In this document: positions 7,335 to 14,341 of the stretch, piece by piece
Layout of the letters: the number at the start of each line of letters is the position of its first letter
Position numbering within the stretch: the first letter of the stretch is position 1
Assembly: GCA_015232955.1 (NCBI GenBank)
Contig: JADFYS010000017.1
Coordinates: 1-14,341 of the forward strand
From: Gammaproteobacteria bacterium
GTDB taxonomy: Bacteria > Pseudomonadota > Gammaproteobacteria > Thiohalomonadales > Thiohalomonadaceae
Reading direction: 5' to 3'
Length of the DNA stretch: 14,341 nucleotides
Program-made: the position numbers and the translations under genes
The notes under the pieces: generated by a model
What the model saw: only the letters and a program-made list of their open reading frames with translations
Database searches by the model: none
What the model was told of the DNA's origin: nothing

Positions 7335-8921
7335 TTAGTGTTCGCGGGTAGCGCGAAACTCCACCTCGGGCCAGCGCTCTTCCATCACCTGAAGATTGAC
7401 CCGCGTCGGGGCGATATAGGTGAGATCGCCCCCCCCATCCAGAGCAAGATTGTCGGCCGCCTTGTTCTGAAACTCTTCAAACCGCTTGCGATCCCTACAA
7501 CTGACCCAGCGCGCGGTGTTGACACTAATGGTCTCAAACACCGCTTCCACCTTGTACTCATCTTTCAGGCGTTGCGCTACCACATCAAACTGGAGCACCC
7601 CCACCGCACCGAGAATCAGATCATTATTGCGAAGCGGTCGAAACAGTTGCGTCGCCCCCTCTTCTGATAGCTGTTGAAGCCCCTTTAATAACTGTTTGTT
7701 TTTCAATGGATCCTTAAGCACTGCGCGACGAAATAGTTCCGGTGCAAAGTGGGGAATTCCGGTAAATTTGAGATCCTCTCCCTGAGTAAAGGTGTCGCCA
7801 ATCTGAATCGTCCCGTGGTTATGGAGACCGATAATGTCCCCTGCCCACCCCTCTTCGGTGTGACCACGATCGTTGGCAAGAAAGGTGATCGCCGAGGGGA
7901 TACGAATATCACGATCAAGTCGGACATGACGCATCTTCATCCCCGGCTCAAAGTGGCCAGAGCAGATACGCATAAAGGCGACCCGATCCCGATGCTGCGG
8001 ATCCATATTGGCCTGAATCTTAAAGACGAAGCCGCTAAACCCCTCCTCTTTCGGGGTGACCTCCCGACTCGCGGTCAGTCGCGGCAGGGGCTGTGGTGCA
8101 TAGGAGACTAAAGTATCGAGGATCTCCTGTACTCCGAAGTTATTGATCGCAGAGCCGAAGAGCACCGGTGTCAACTCACCACGCAGATAGGACTCGAGCT
8201 CAAAGGGGTGACTCGCCCCCTGCACCAGCTCTATCTCTTCGCGCAGATCCTGTGCAAGATCGCCAAAAAGTTGGTCAAGACGGGGGTTATCCAGCCCTTC
8301 GATCTCCTCCCCCTCCTGTTTTTTTCCTCCGTGTTGTGCCGTAAAGAGGTGGACCCGGTTACGATAGAGATCAAACACCCCCTTAAACCCTCTCCCCATG
8401 CCGATAGGCCAGGTGAGAGGTGCGCAGCGAATACCGAGGACATCCTCGACCTCATCGAGAAGATCGATCGGATCCTTTCCTTCACGATCGAGCTTGTTAA
8501 TAAAGGTCATAATCGGGGTATCGCGCAGACGACACACCTCCATCAGTTTGATCGTTCGCTCCTCCACCCCTTTGGCGACATCGATCACCATGAGCGCAGA
8601 ATCCACCGCGGTGAGGGTGCGATAGGTGTCTTCAGAGAAGTCCTCATGCCCCGGGGTATCGAGCAGATTGATCATCGCTTCGCCATAGGGAAACTGCATC
8701 ACCGATGAGGTGACCGAGATCCCCCGCTCCTGCTCCATCTTCATCCAGTCCGAGGTGGCGTGGCGCTGCGCCTTGCGCCCTTTGACACTCCCCGCAAGTT
8801 GTATCGCTCCGCCAAAGAGGAGCAGCTTTTCAGTTAGCGTGGTCTTTCCCGCATCGGGGTGAGAGATGATAGCGAAGGTCCGCCGTTTTTGGACCTCGGC
8901 AGCGATGGTGCTCGTGGACAT
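7335..8921 (-). CDS. prfC: Peptide chain release factor 3 (RF3)
   Basis: RF3 is a translational GTPase that recycles RF1 and RF2 from the ribosome after peptide release. The 528 residues match the E. coli protein's length. The GTPase domain shows G1 SHPDAGKTTL at 20-29, the RF3-type KGRKAQRHATSDWMKMEQERGISVTSS switch region (45-73), G3 DTPGHEDF at 88-95 and G4 NKLDRE at 142-147. The Asp in SHPDAGKT and the SDWM...QERGIS stretch separate it from EF-G and LepA. The C-terminal half holds LGAVGVLQFDVVAQRLKDEY, typical of RF3 domain 3. The ATG at 8921 gives a standard N-terminus; no strong ribosome binding site precedes it. It stands alone, convergent with accC and divergent from the tetR operon, with 200 bp of shared upstream DNA. 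Confidence 0.97.
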   Translation of the reverse strand: MSTSTIAAEVQKRRTFAIISHPDAGKTTLTEKLLLFGGAIQLAGSVKGRKAQRHATSDWMKMEQERGISVTSSVMQFPYGEAMINLLDTPGHEDFSEDTYRTLTAVDSALMVIDVAKGVEERTIKLMEVCRLRDTPIMTFINKLDREGKDPIDLLDEVEDVLGIRCAPLTWPIGMGRGFKGVFDLYRNRVHLFTAQHGGKKQEGEEIEGLDNPRLDQLFGDLAQDLREEIELVQGASHPFELESYLRGELTPVLFGSAINNFGVQEILDTLVSYAPQPLPRLTASREVTPKEEGFSGFVFKIQANMDPQHRDRVAFMRICSGHFEPGMKMRHVRLDRDIRIPSAITFLANDRGHTEEGWAGDIIGLHNHGTIQIGDTFTQGEDLKFTGIPHFAPELFRRAVLKDPLKNKQLLKGLQQLSEEGATQLFRPLRNNDLILGAVGVLQFDVVAQRLKDEYKVEAVFETISVNTARWVSCRDRKRFEEFQNKAADNLALDGGGDLTYIAPTRVNLQVMEERWPEVEFRATREH

Positions 8922-9003
8922 AGATAGTTTTAAGTTTAGGGTAGAAGCGCAATGACGGATGGGCGAGAGAGGACGAACTGCCCCACCTCCAAGCAGAGCT
9001 GCT

Positions 9004-9032
9004 ATTGTCCCCGATCTCTGCGCTGTTCACAA
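9004..9032 (-). promoter_or_regulatory. Candidate prfC promoter
   Basis: On the minus strand TTGTGA (9032-9027) and GACAAT (9009-9004) are separated by 17 bases, matching the sigma-70 boxes at about four of six positions each. Transcription would start near 8997 and give a leader of about 75 bases. The -35 box overlaps the palindrome at 9028-9044. This is prediction by eye only. Confidence 0.35.
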
Positions 9033-9044
9033 CGGACGGTTGTG
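9028..9044. promoter_or_regulatory. Imperfectly spaced palindrome CACAAC-N5-GTTGTG
   Basis: Six-base arms are perfectly complementary around the spacer GGACG. It lies in the divergent region between prfC and tetR and overlaps the predicted prfC -35 box. The right arm with two more bases (GTTGTGCT) recurs at 9112-9119, just before the tetR start. It may be a second protein-binding site or chance. Confidence 0.3.
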
Positions 9045-9074
9045 CTCCCTTCCCAGCTCCGTCGTTAATATTTT

Positions 9075-9093
9075 TTTTGACACCTTGTCAAAA
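9075..9093. promoter_or_regulatory. Probable operator of the TetR-family repressor
   Basis: TTTTGACA-CCT-TGTCAAAA is a perfect inverted repeat with eight-base arms and a three-base spacer, 29 bases before the tetR start codon. Its length and symmetry fit TetR-family operators. It contains TTGACA (9077-9082) and TTGTCA (9085-9090), either of which can serve as the -35 box, so a bound repressor would block the operon promoter. Autoregulation of the repressor with its transporter genes is therefore the simplest reading. Binding itself is inferred. Confidence 0.65.
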
Positions 9094-9113
9094 TTTATCA
9101 CTATGGTTATAGT
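9085..9113 (+). promoter_or_regulatory. Candidate promoter of the tetR-transporter operon
   Basis: TTGTCA (9085-9090) and TATAGT (9108-9113) are 17 bases apart, each matching the sigma-70 consensus at five of six positions. A start near 9120 would leave almost no leader before the ATG at 9122, consistent with the absence of a ribosome binding site there. An alternative pairing uses TTGACA (9077-9082) with TATGGT (9102-9107) at a long spacing of 19. Confidence 0.5.
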
Positions 9114-9121
9114 TGTGCTGA

Positions 9122-9871
9122 ATGAACGACTCATTAAGCAGAAAACAGCGTGAAATTCGCCAGCGAGAGGGTGAGATCCTGAACCATGCGGAGAAGCTGC
9201 TGCATGATCACGGCTTTCATGGGGTGACGATGGAGCGACTGGCGGAGTTAACCGCCTGCTCCCGCGGCACCATCTATCAGCACTTTACCAATAAAGAGGA
9301 TCTCTGCGCTGCGGTCTGTCTTGACAACAGCAGCCAGTTGGTTGAACTGTTTCAACGCGCAGTCACCTTCGACGGAGAGTCGAGGGAGCAGATAGTCGCC
9401 ATCGCCATCGCCCACTGGCTCTTTGTCAGCCTCAACCCGACCCGTTTTCGCAACTTTCAATCGATTATGTCGAGCGCCTTTCGCGAGAAGCTACCTGCCG
9501 AACGAGAGACTCAGCTCTTTCAACGGGAGGAGACCCTGTTCAAGCTGGTGACCAGGCCGGTACAAAAAGCGGTAGACGATGGCAAGCTGGTGCTCCATCA
9601 GTTTCACTCGGTTGCAGAGGTGGTGATGAGTCTCTGGGCACACTCCTTCGGCCACCTCTATCTCCTGACCACTCACATCCCGTTTCAGGATCTGGGGGTA
9701 GAGGCGCCCAAAGGGGTACTATTCAAGAGTAGCCACACCTTTCTCGACGGTCTCGGCTGGCAACCGCTAGCAGCCGATTTCGATTATCGCTCCACCTTTG
9801 AGCGACTGCAGCAGGAGCTGTTCGCACCAGAGTTTACCGCCCTCCATCCACCGCAGACAGCGCAGAGATAA
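9122..9871 (+). CDS. TetR/AcrR-family transcriptional regulator
   Basis: A 249-residue DNA-binding protein. Residues 10-65 form the TetR-type helix-turn-helix domain: helix 1 around EILNHAEKLLHDHGFHGVTM, then ERLAELTACSRGTIYQHF with the recognition helix near 48-54, and NKEDLCAAV. The rest is a divergent helical ligand-binding and dimerisation domain, somewhat longer than the family's usual ~200 residues in total. In this family the ligand normally lifts repression of a neighbouring transporter or enzyme. The gene is first in a four-gene cluster and ends 12 bp before the transporter. The palindrome at 9075-9093 is its likely target. No ribosome binding site precedes the ATG at 9122 and no alternative start fits, so translation may be leaderless. 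The ligand is unknown; it is plausibly related to the transporter's cargo. Confidence 0.92.
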   Translation: MNDSLSRKQREIRQREGEILNHAEKLLHDHGFHGVTMERLAELTACSRGTIYQHFTNKEDLCAAVCLDNSSQLVELFQRAVTFDGESREQIVAIAIAHWLFVSLNPTRFRNFQSIMSSAFREKLPAERETQLFQREETLFKLVTRPVQKAVDDGKLVLHQFHSVAEVVMSLWAHSFGHLYLLTTHIPFQDLGVEAPKGVLFKSSHTFLDGLGWQPLAADFDYRSTFERLQQELFAPEFTALHPPQTAQR

Positions 9872-9883
9872 GGATCACTATCG

Positions 9884-12205
9884 ATGTTACAGACTTATAT
9901 CAAGACCATTCACCGCAGATACCTGGCAGTGATCCCCCTCGCCATCATCACCGTGCTGCTCCTCGGTGCAGGGGCAAGCAGACTCTCGTTTAATAACGAT
10001 TACCGTGTCTTTTTTGAGAAGGAGAACCCCCAACTTCAGGCGTTTGAGGTGCTGCAAAACACCTATACCAAAAATGATAATGTCCTCCTTGTGATCACCC
10101 CGGAGGATGGTGTCGTCTTCAGCCAGCGCACCCTTGGCGCCATTGAGGAGATGACCACTGCCGCATGGCAGACCCCCTACTCTATCCGCGTTGACTCCAT
10201 CACCAACTTTCAGCACACCTATGCTGAAGAGGATGACATGATGGTCGAGGATCTGGTGCTGGGTGCGGCGTCCATGGATCAGGAGGATCTCGCACGAGCG
10301 CAGGAGATCGCTATCCATGAACCGGCACTCCGTAACCGCCTGATCAACCCTGATGCCTCGGTTACCGCGATCAATATCACCGTCCAGATCCCGGAGATCG
10401 ATCCCGCGACCGAGGTCCCGGAGATTGTCACCTCCGTCCGTGCCCTGGTAGAGACGATGGCCGCGAAATATCCGTTCCTCCAGTTTCATCTCACCGGGAT
10501 CACGATGATGAATAACGCCTTTCCCGAGGCGTCAAAGTGGGATATGCAGCATCTGATGCCGTTCTTCTTTCTCGCCCTGATTGTTGTCCTCTATCTGATG
10601 ATTCGCCGCATTACCGGCACTGCCGTCACCTTTGTCATCCTCCTCCTCTCGGTGATCGCCGCCATGGGGAGCGCCGGCTGGATGGGGGTTCAACTCACCC
10701 CGGCCACGATGGCTGCCCCCACCATCATTCTTACGCTCGCCATTGCCGACTGTGTTCACCTTCTGGTCACCTGGCGCCACCTCTCCTCTGAAGGGATGGA
10801 GAAGAACCAGGCGATGATGGAGAGTCTGCGCATCAATTTTCTTCCGATCTTCCTCACCTCGGTCACCACTGCCCTCGGCTTTCTCACCCTCAACTTCTCC
10901 GATGCCCCCCCTTTCCACGATCTCGGCAACATCGCTGCCATCGGGGTGATGTACGCCTTCGTCCTCTCGATCACCCTCCTTCCCGCCCTCATCTTCCTCC
11001 TGCCGATGCGGGCAGCCCCCCTAGGAGAACATCACGATAGCTATATGGCGAAGTTGGCCGAATTTGTCCTCGCCCACCACCGTAAACTGCTCTGGGGGGT
11101 CGGCACGACGGTGATTCTCTGCGCCCTGATGATCCCCAAAAATGAACTTAACGACAACTTTGTCCAATATTTTGACACCACTATCGACTTTCGCCGTGCC
11201 ACCGACTATACGGTGGAGAATCTGACCGGGATGTATTTCATCGACTACTCCCTCGATAGCGGTGAGGCGAACGGGGTCAACAACCCCAACTTTCTACGAC
11301 AGGTCGAGCAGTTGAGCGACTGGTTACGCCAACAGCCGGAGGTGATGTTCGTCTCTACCATCACCGATACCATTAAGCGCCTCAACCGTAATATGCACGG
11401 TGATGACCCGGCGTTCTACCGCCTTCCCGAGAATCAGCAGCTATCGGCGCAGTATCTCCTTCTCTATGAGATGTCACTCCCCTACGGCCTCGATCTCAAC
11501 AACCAGCTCAATGTCAAAAAATCTGCCACCCGCATTAGCGTGGTGATGGAGACCCTGACAACACAGCAGGTGTTGGCGATCGAGGATCGAGTCTACAGCT
11601 GGATGGGCGAAAACACGCCAGAGCTGCTCACTTATGGCGCCAGCCCGACGGTGATGTTTGCCCACATCGGTAAGACCAATGTCAAAAGTATGCTCAAGGG
11701 GACGGTAATCGCCCTCGTCCTCATCTCCCTCATTCTGATCATCGCCCTCCGTTCGCTCAAACACGGCCTCATCTCACTCGTCCCCAACCTCGCACCCGCT
11801 GCGATCTCTTTTGGCCTCTGGGGGCTGTTTGTGGGAGAGGTGGGGATGTCTCTGGCGGTGGTGACGGCGATGACCCTCGGGATCGTCGTCGATGACACCA
11901 TCCACTTTATGTCGAAATATCTGCGTGCCCGACGCGAGAAGGGGCTGAACGAAGAGGATGCCATTCGCTTCGCCTTTGTCAGCGTCGGCCAAGCGCTGGT
12001 GGTGACGACACTGGTCCTGGCTGCCGGCTTTTTCATCCTCGCCCTCTCCGCCTTTAAACTCAATGCCGGAATGGGGTTATTGACCGCTATTGTCATTCTC
12101 GTCGCCCTCTATGTCGACTTTCTCCTCCTTCCCCCCCTGCTTCTCAAGTTTCGCCAACATGAGAAGGAGATCCCCCCGACCACCCACCTTCCCCAACCTG
12201 AATAG
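9884..12205 (+). CDS. RND-superfamily MMPL-type transporter (predicted exporter with sterol-sensing-like domain)
   Basis: A 773-residue inner-membrane protein with the duplicated architecture of RND/MMPL exporters. TM1 is at about 13-33, followed by a periplasmic domain (35-220), TM2-6 at about 224-373, TM7 at about 400-418, a second periplasmic domain (420-600), and TM8-12 at about 604-753. The TM4 position of each half carries acidic residues followed by His: LAIADCVHLL (Asp289) and GIVVDDTIHFMSKY (Asp670, Asp671). Such residues relay protons in the superfamily. NNDYRVFFEKENPQ after TM1 is a common start of the first loop in COG1033-type proteins. No adaptor (HlyD-like) protein or TolC gene is nearby, unlike drug-efflux RND systems; instead a LolA-like protein follows by 15 bp, pointing to lipid or hydrophobic cargo. 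AAGGA nine bases before the ATG is a good ribosome binding site. Confidence 0.93.
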   Translation: MLQTYIKTIHRRYLAVIPLAIITVLLLGAGASRLSFNNDYRVFFEKENPQLQAFEVLQNTYTKNDNVLLVITPEDGVVFSQRTLGAIEEMTTAAWQTPYSIRVDSITNFQHTYAEEDDMMVEDLVLGAASMDQEDLARAQEIAIHEPALRNRLINPDASVTAINITVQIPEIDPATEVPEIVTSVRALVETMAAKYPFLQFHLTGITMMNNAFPEASKWDMQHLMPFFFLALIVVLYLMIRRITGTAVTFVILLLSVIAAMGSAGWMGVQLTPATMAAPTIILTLAIADCVHLLVTWRHLSSEGMEKNQAMMESLRINFLPIFLTSVTTALGFLTLNFSDAPPFHDLGNIAAIGVMYAFVLSITLLPALIFLLPMRAAPLGEHHDSYMAKLAEFVLAHHRKLLWGVGTTVILCALMIPKNELNDNFVQYFDTTIDFRRATDYTVENLTGMYFIDYSLDSGEANGVNNPNFLRQVEQLSDWLRQQPEVMFVSTITDTIKRLNRNMHGDDPAFYRLPENQQLSAQYLLLYEMSLPYGLDLNNQLNVKKSATRISVVMETLTTQQVLAIEDRVYSWMGENTPELLTYGASPTVMFAHIGKTNVKSMLKGTVIALVLISLILIIALRSLKHGLISLVPNLAPAAISFGLWGLFVGEVGMSLAVVTAMTLGIVVDDTIHFMSKYLRARREKGLNEEDAIRFAFVSVGQALVVTTLVLAAGFFILALSAFKLNAGMGLLTAIVILVALYVDFLLLPPLLLKFRQHEKEIPPTTHLPQPE

Positions 12206-12220
12206 AGAGGTATCTAACCC

Positions 12221-13015
12221 ATGAACTATCCACAACTTAGTGCGACATCCATCCTCCTTCTCGCCGCCCTCGTCTCCCCCCTGCTTCAGGCCGAAACCGC
12301 TGAAGAGAAGGGGTTGGCAATCGCCACCGAGGCCGATCGACGAGACAGCGGCTTTGGTGATAGCAGTGTCGAACTGGTGATGACCCTGCGCAACCGTCAA
12401 GGGGAGGAGTCGGTGCGCAATGTCCGCACCCAGGTGCTGGAGGTGACAGGAGATGGCGATAAGTCGATGACCATTTTTGACCACCCCGCCGATATCAAAG
12501 GAACGGCGATGCTCACCTTTTCTCACGCCCTCGAGCCGGATGAGCAGTGGCTCTATCTCCCGGCGCTCAAGCGGGTCAAACGGATCTCCTCTCGCAATAA
12601 GTCGGGGCCGTTTATGGGTTCTGAGTTCGCCTATGAAGATCTCTCATCGCAGGAGATTCCAAAGTACAGCTATCGCTGGTTACGGGATGAGGAGGTTTTG
12701 GGTCGCAACTGTTTTGTGGTGGAGCGCACCCCCCGGTATGAGAACTCCGGTTACACCCGACAGCTGGCGTGGATCGATCAGGAGCGCTACATCGCCCTTA
12801 AGATCGACTTCTACGACCGCAAGGAGAGCCTGCTCAAAACGCTCGAGATGAGTGATTATCAGCAGTACCTTGACCAGTACTGGAGAGCGGATCGTTTCGA
12901 GATGGTCAACCACCAGAACGGAAAATCGACCACTCTTGAGTTTCGCGATTACCAGTTTGGCTCTGGTCTGAGTGATGCCGACTTCAATAAAAACAGTCTC
13001 AAAAGGGCGCGATAA
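12221..13015 (+). CDS. LolA-like outer membrane lipoprotein-sorting family protein
   Basis: A 264-residue exported protein. Residues 1-24 are a signal peptide ending LLQA, with cleavage likely before Glu25, and no lipobox, so it should be soluble in the periplasm. The mature protein has the conserved stretches GLAIATEADRRDSGFGDS, WLYLPALKRVKRISS, KSGPFMGSEFAYEDLSSQE and a WIDQERYIALKIDFYD strand. These I recognise as the family annotated 'outer membrane lipoprotein-sorting protein', a LolA/LolB-type half-barrel. Such folds hold acyl chains of lipoproteins or lipids. True LolA is shorter and stands in other contexts, so this is a specialised relative. It lies directly behind the MMPL gene (15 bp gap, AGAGAGG ribosome binding site) and its stop overlaps the next start by one base. 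It likely carries the transporter's cargo across the periplasm, which is inference from fold and context. Confidence 0.88.
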   Translation: MNYPQLSATSILLLAALVSPLLQAETAEEKGLAIATEADRRDSGFGDSSVELVMTLRNRQGEESVRNVRTQVLEVTGDGDKSMTIFDHPADIKGTAMLTFSHALEPDEQWLYLPALKRVKRISSRNKSGPFMGSEFAYEDLSSQEIPKYSYRWLRDEEVLGRNCFVVERTPRYENSGYTRQLAWIDQERYIALKIDFYDRKESLLKTLEMSDYQQYLDQYWRADRFEMVNHQNGKSTTLEFRDYQFGSGLSDADFNKNSLKRAR

Positions 13016-14199
13016 TGGTGCTCTCTCGCCCTCTCCTTCCACCAGTTTTGGGACTGCTCTCTCTCTTCGTCACGATGACGGCAGAGAGCGGTGAGTGGCG
13101 GGGGGAGATCAACTTCACTCACCAGCAGTTCACCCACGACGCCACCCCCCAGACACCACAGACGAGCTACCCCTCGTTTGCCATCTCTCCCGAGTATCAC
13201 CACGCCTCTGACGATGGTTCGCAGAGCCTCACCTTTCACCCCTACTTTCGTGGAGGGCGTGACGGGGCGAAAGATCATGGCGATATTCGGGAGCTCTACT
13301 ATCTCACCTACGGCGACGATTGGGAGTTTCAGGCCGGCATCACCCGTCTCTTCTGGGGGGTGACCGAGTCACAACACCTGGTCGATGTCATCAATCAGAG
13401 TGATAACCTCGAAGGGGTGGATGGAGAGGATAAGTTGGGACAACCCCTGATCAAATTTACCCTCATCCGCGATAGCGGTACCTATAGCTTCTTTCTTCTG
13501 CCCCGGTTTCGACCGCTGGAGTATGGTGGAGAAGAGAGTCGGCCACCGCTCCCCTTCACCCCGGGCAGACCGCTCTATGAGGCGACAGAGGGGGTGAAGC
13601 ACAGAGATCTTGCCCTGCGCTGGAGCCGTAGCATTGGTGATGTTGATTTAGGGTTGAGCCACTTCTCTGGGACCTCGCGGCAACCCCTCTACCGCGCCAC
13701 GGCTACGGGTGAGATCGCCCCCTACTATGAGCTGATGGAGCAGAGCGGCCTTGATCTCCAGATGATCCATGGTGATTGGCTCTGGAAACTGGAAGCGATC
13801 TACCGTTCAACCGCATCTCTCGCCTTTGCTGCAGCGGTAGCCGGTTTTGAATATACCCTTTACGGTCTCGGAGGTGGTGATCACGATCTCGGCCTTATTA
13901 TGGAACTCCATCGCGATCAGCGACAACAATCCCTAAGTCAGACCCTGTTTGAGAAGGATCTCTTTCTCGGTCTGCGCTACCTCTGGAATGATGTCGCTTC
14001 AAGCGAGCTTCTTGCCGGTCTGATCCACGATCTCCACTACCGCTCGCACATTTTTTCGATCGAATATAGTCGTCGTCTCAACGATCACTGGAGAGTGGCG
14101 CTGGAGGGGAGAGCCTTTGACGGGGATAACCGGGCGGATCCGGTCGCCGCACTCACCCATCAAGATTACCTCCAGTTGGAGCTGGCCTACTTTTTCTAA
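13015..14199 (+). CDS. Predicted outer-membrane beta-barrel protein of unknown function
   Basis: A 394-residue protein that I do not recognise as a named family. A hydrophobic N-terminus (residues 4-20) ending in AES suggests a signal peptide cleaved near residue 25. The mature part is rich in alternating polar and aromatic strands (for example GEINFTHQQF, YLTYGDDWEFQAGITRLFW, HIFSIEYSRRL) and ends LQLELAYFF. A terminal Phe after alternating hydrophobic residues is the BAM recognition signal of outer-membrane barrels. The ATG at 13015 shares its A with the TAA of the LolA-like gene, so the two are probably translationally coupled, which supports a shared task. No Cys lipobox and no TolC-like coiled coil are visible. 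It could be a channel, or an acceptor for cargo delivered by the LolA-like protein; similarity to DUF1302-type barrels is possible but not shown. Confidence 0.8.
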   Translation: MVLSRPLLPPVLGLLSLFVTMTAESGEWRGEINFTHQQFTHDATPQTPQTSYPSFAISPEYHHASDDGSQSLTFHPYFRGGRDGAKDHGDIRELYYLTYGDDWEFQAGITRLFWGVTESQHLVDVINQSDNLEGVDGEDKLGQPLIKFTLIRDSGTYSFFLLPRFRPLEYGGEESRPPLPFTPGRPLYEATEGVKHRDLALRWSRSIGDVDLGLSHFSGTSRQPLYRATATGEIAPYYELMEQSGLDLQMIHGDWLWKLEAIYRSTASLAFAAAVAGFEYTLYGLGGGDHDLGLIMELHRDQRQQSLSQTLFEKDLFLGLRYLWNDVASSELLAGLIHDLHYRSHIFSIEYSRRLNDHWRVALEGRAFDGDNRADPVAALTHQDYLQLELAYFF

Positions 14200-14296
14200 A
14201 CGCCATACGATGTCATCACAGAAGGGTAACCGTTTATACCCAAGATACTTGGAAACACTGGATTTCAGGGAGTCGAGAAGTGTGGCTATTCAAGGC

Positions 14297-14336
14297 ATGA
14301 AGCCGCATGAATAGTCATTCTATTCAAAGGCTTCAT
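14297..14336. repeat. Long hairpin, probably part of an intergenic repeat
   Basis: ATGAAGCC (14297-14304) pairs with GGCTTCAT (14329-14336), and TGAATAG (14308-14314) pairs with CTATTCA (14320-14326), with a small 3/2 internal loop and a five-base apical loop. A third CTATTCA at 14286-14292 could pair with the same TGAATAG, giving an alternative fold. The segment upstream (14235-14285) contains a short inverted repeat CCAAG-ATA-CTTGG at 14240-14252. Positions 14200-14341 contain no credible gene. The hairpin lies 97 bases past the barrel gene; without a following T run it is not a standard terminator. Confidence 0.6.
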
Positions 14337-14341
14337 AACGA

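Noticed and set aside
8208..8708. 166-residue plus-strand frame
   Set aside because: Antisense to the RF3 GTPase domain, with no motif or start signal of its own.
9887..10489. 200-residue minus-strand frame
   Set aside because: Antisense to the first periplasmic domain of the MMPL gene; the composition (many Asp, Gly and His) is that of a mirror frame.
9884..12205. Classic multidrug RND efflux pump
   Set aside because: At 773 residues it is shorter than AcrB-like pumps (over 1000), and no membrane-fusion protein or TolC gene is present. The MMPL/COG1033 class fits better.
14117..14314. 65-residue frame running past the barrel gene
   Set aside because: It begins inside the barrel gene in another frame and ends in the hairpin repeat; there is no support for translation.

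Overview
The window looks like chromosomal DNA of a gammaproteobacterium with moderately high G+C. The reasons are a monofunctional-type RelA (degenerate HD domain, EFDD synthetase motif), the aroQ-accB-accC gene order, a canonical RF3, and a RAYT transposase with REP-type palindromes. No plasmid, phage or integrase gene is visible. I cannot name the genus from the sequence.

Layout. Positions 1-1646 hold the 3' end of a thiamine-diphosphate enzyme (acetolactate synthase-like) followed 19 bp later by an aldehyde dehydrogenase, probably one operon. Positions 1710-2528 hold a REP-associated tyrosine transposase and two REP-pair palindromes. The second pair lies in a ~180 bp tandem duplication that also copies the end of the transposase gene. 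Position 2529-4724 (minus) is relA. Positions 5000-7266 (plus) carry aroQ-accB-accC, linking shikimate-pathway and fatty-acid-synthesis steps. Position 7335-8921 (minus) is prfC (RF3), convergent with accC.

Positions 9122-14199 (plus) form a compact four-gene operon: a TetR-family repressor, a 773-residue RND/MMPL-type membrane transporter, a LolA-like periplasmic protein with a signal peptide, and a predicted outer-membrane beta-barrel whose start overlaps the previous stop by one base. Together these have the parts of a transport route across the envelope: inner-membrane motor, periplasmic lipid carrier and outer-membrane acceptor, with local repression. A 19-bp perfect palindrome containing TTGACA lies just upstream of the repressor gene and is the best operator candidate. 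The cargo is unknown; a lipid or other hydrophobic molecule is an inference from the LolA-like fold and the MMPL family.

The last ~140 bases are non-coding as far as I can see and end in a long, nearly perfect hairpin that looks like part of an intergenic repeat. The most interesting parts of the window are the 9.1-14.2 kb operon with its operator, and the duplicated RAYT-tail/REP module.
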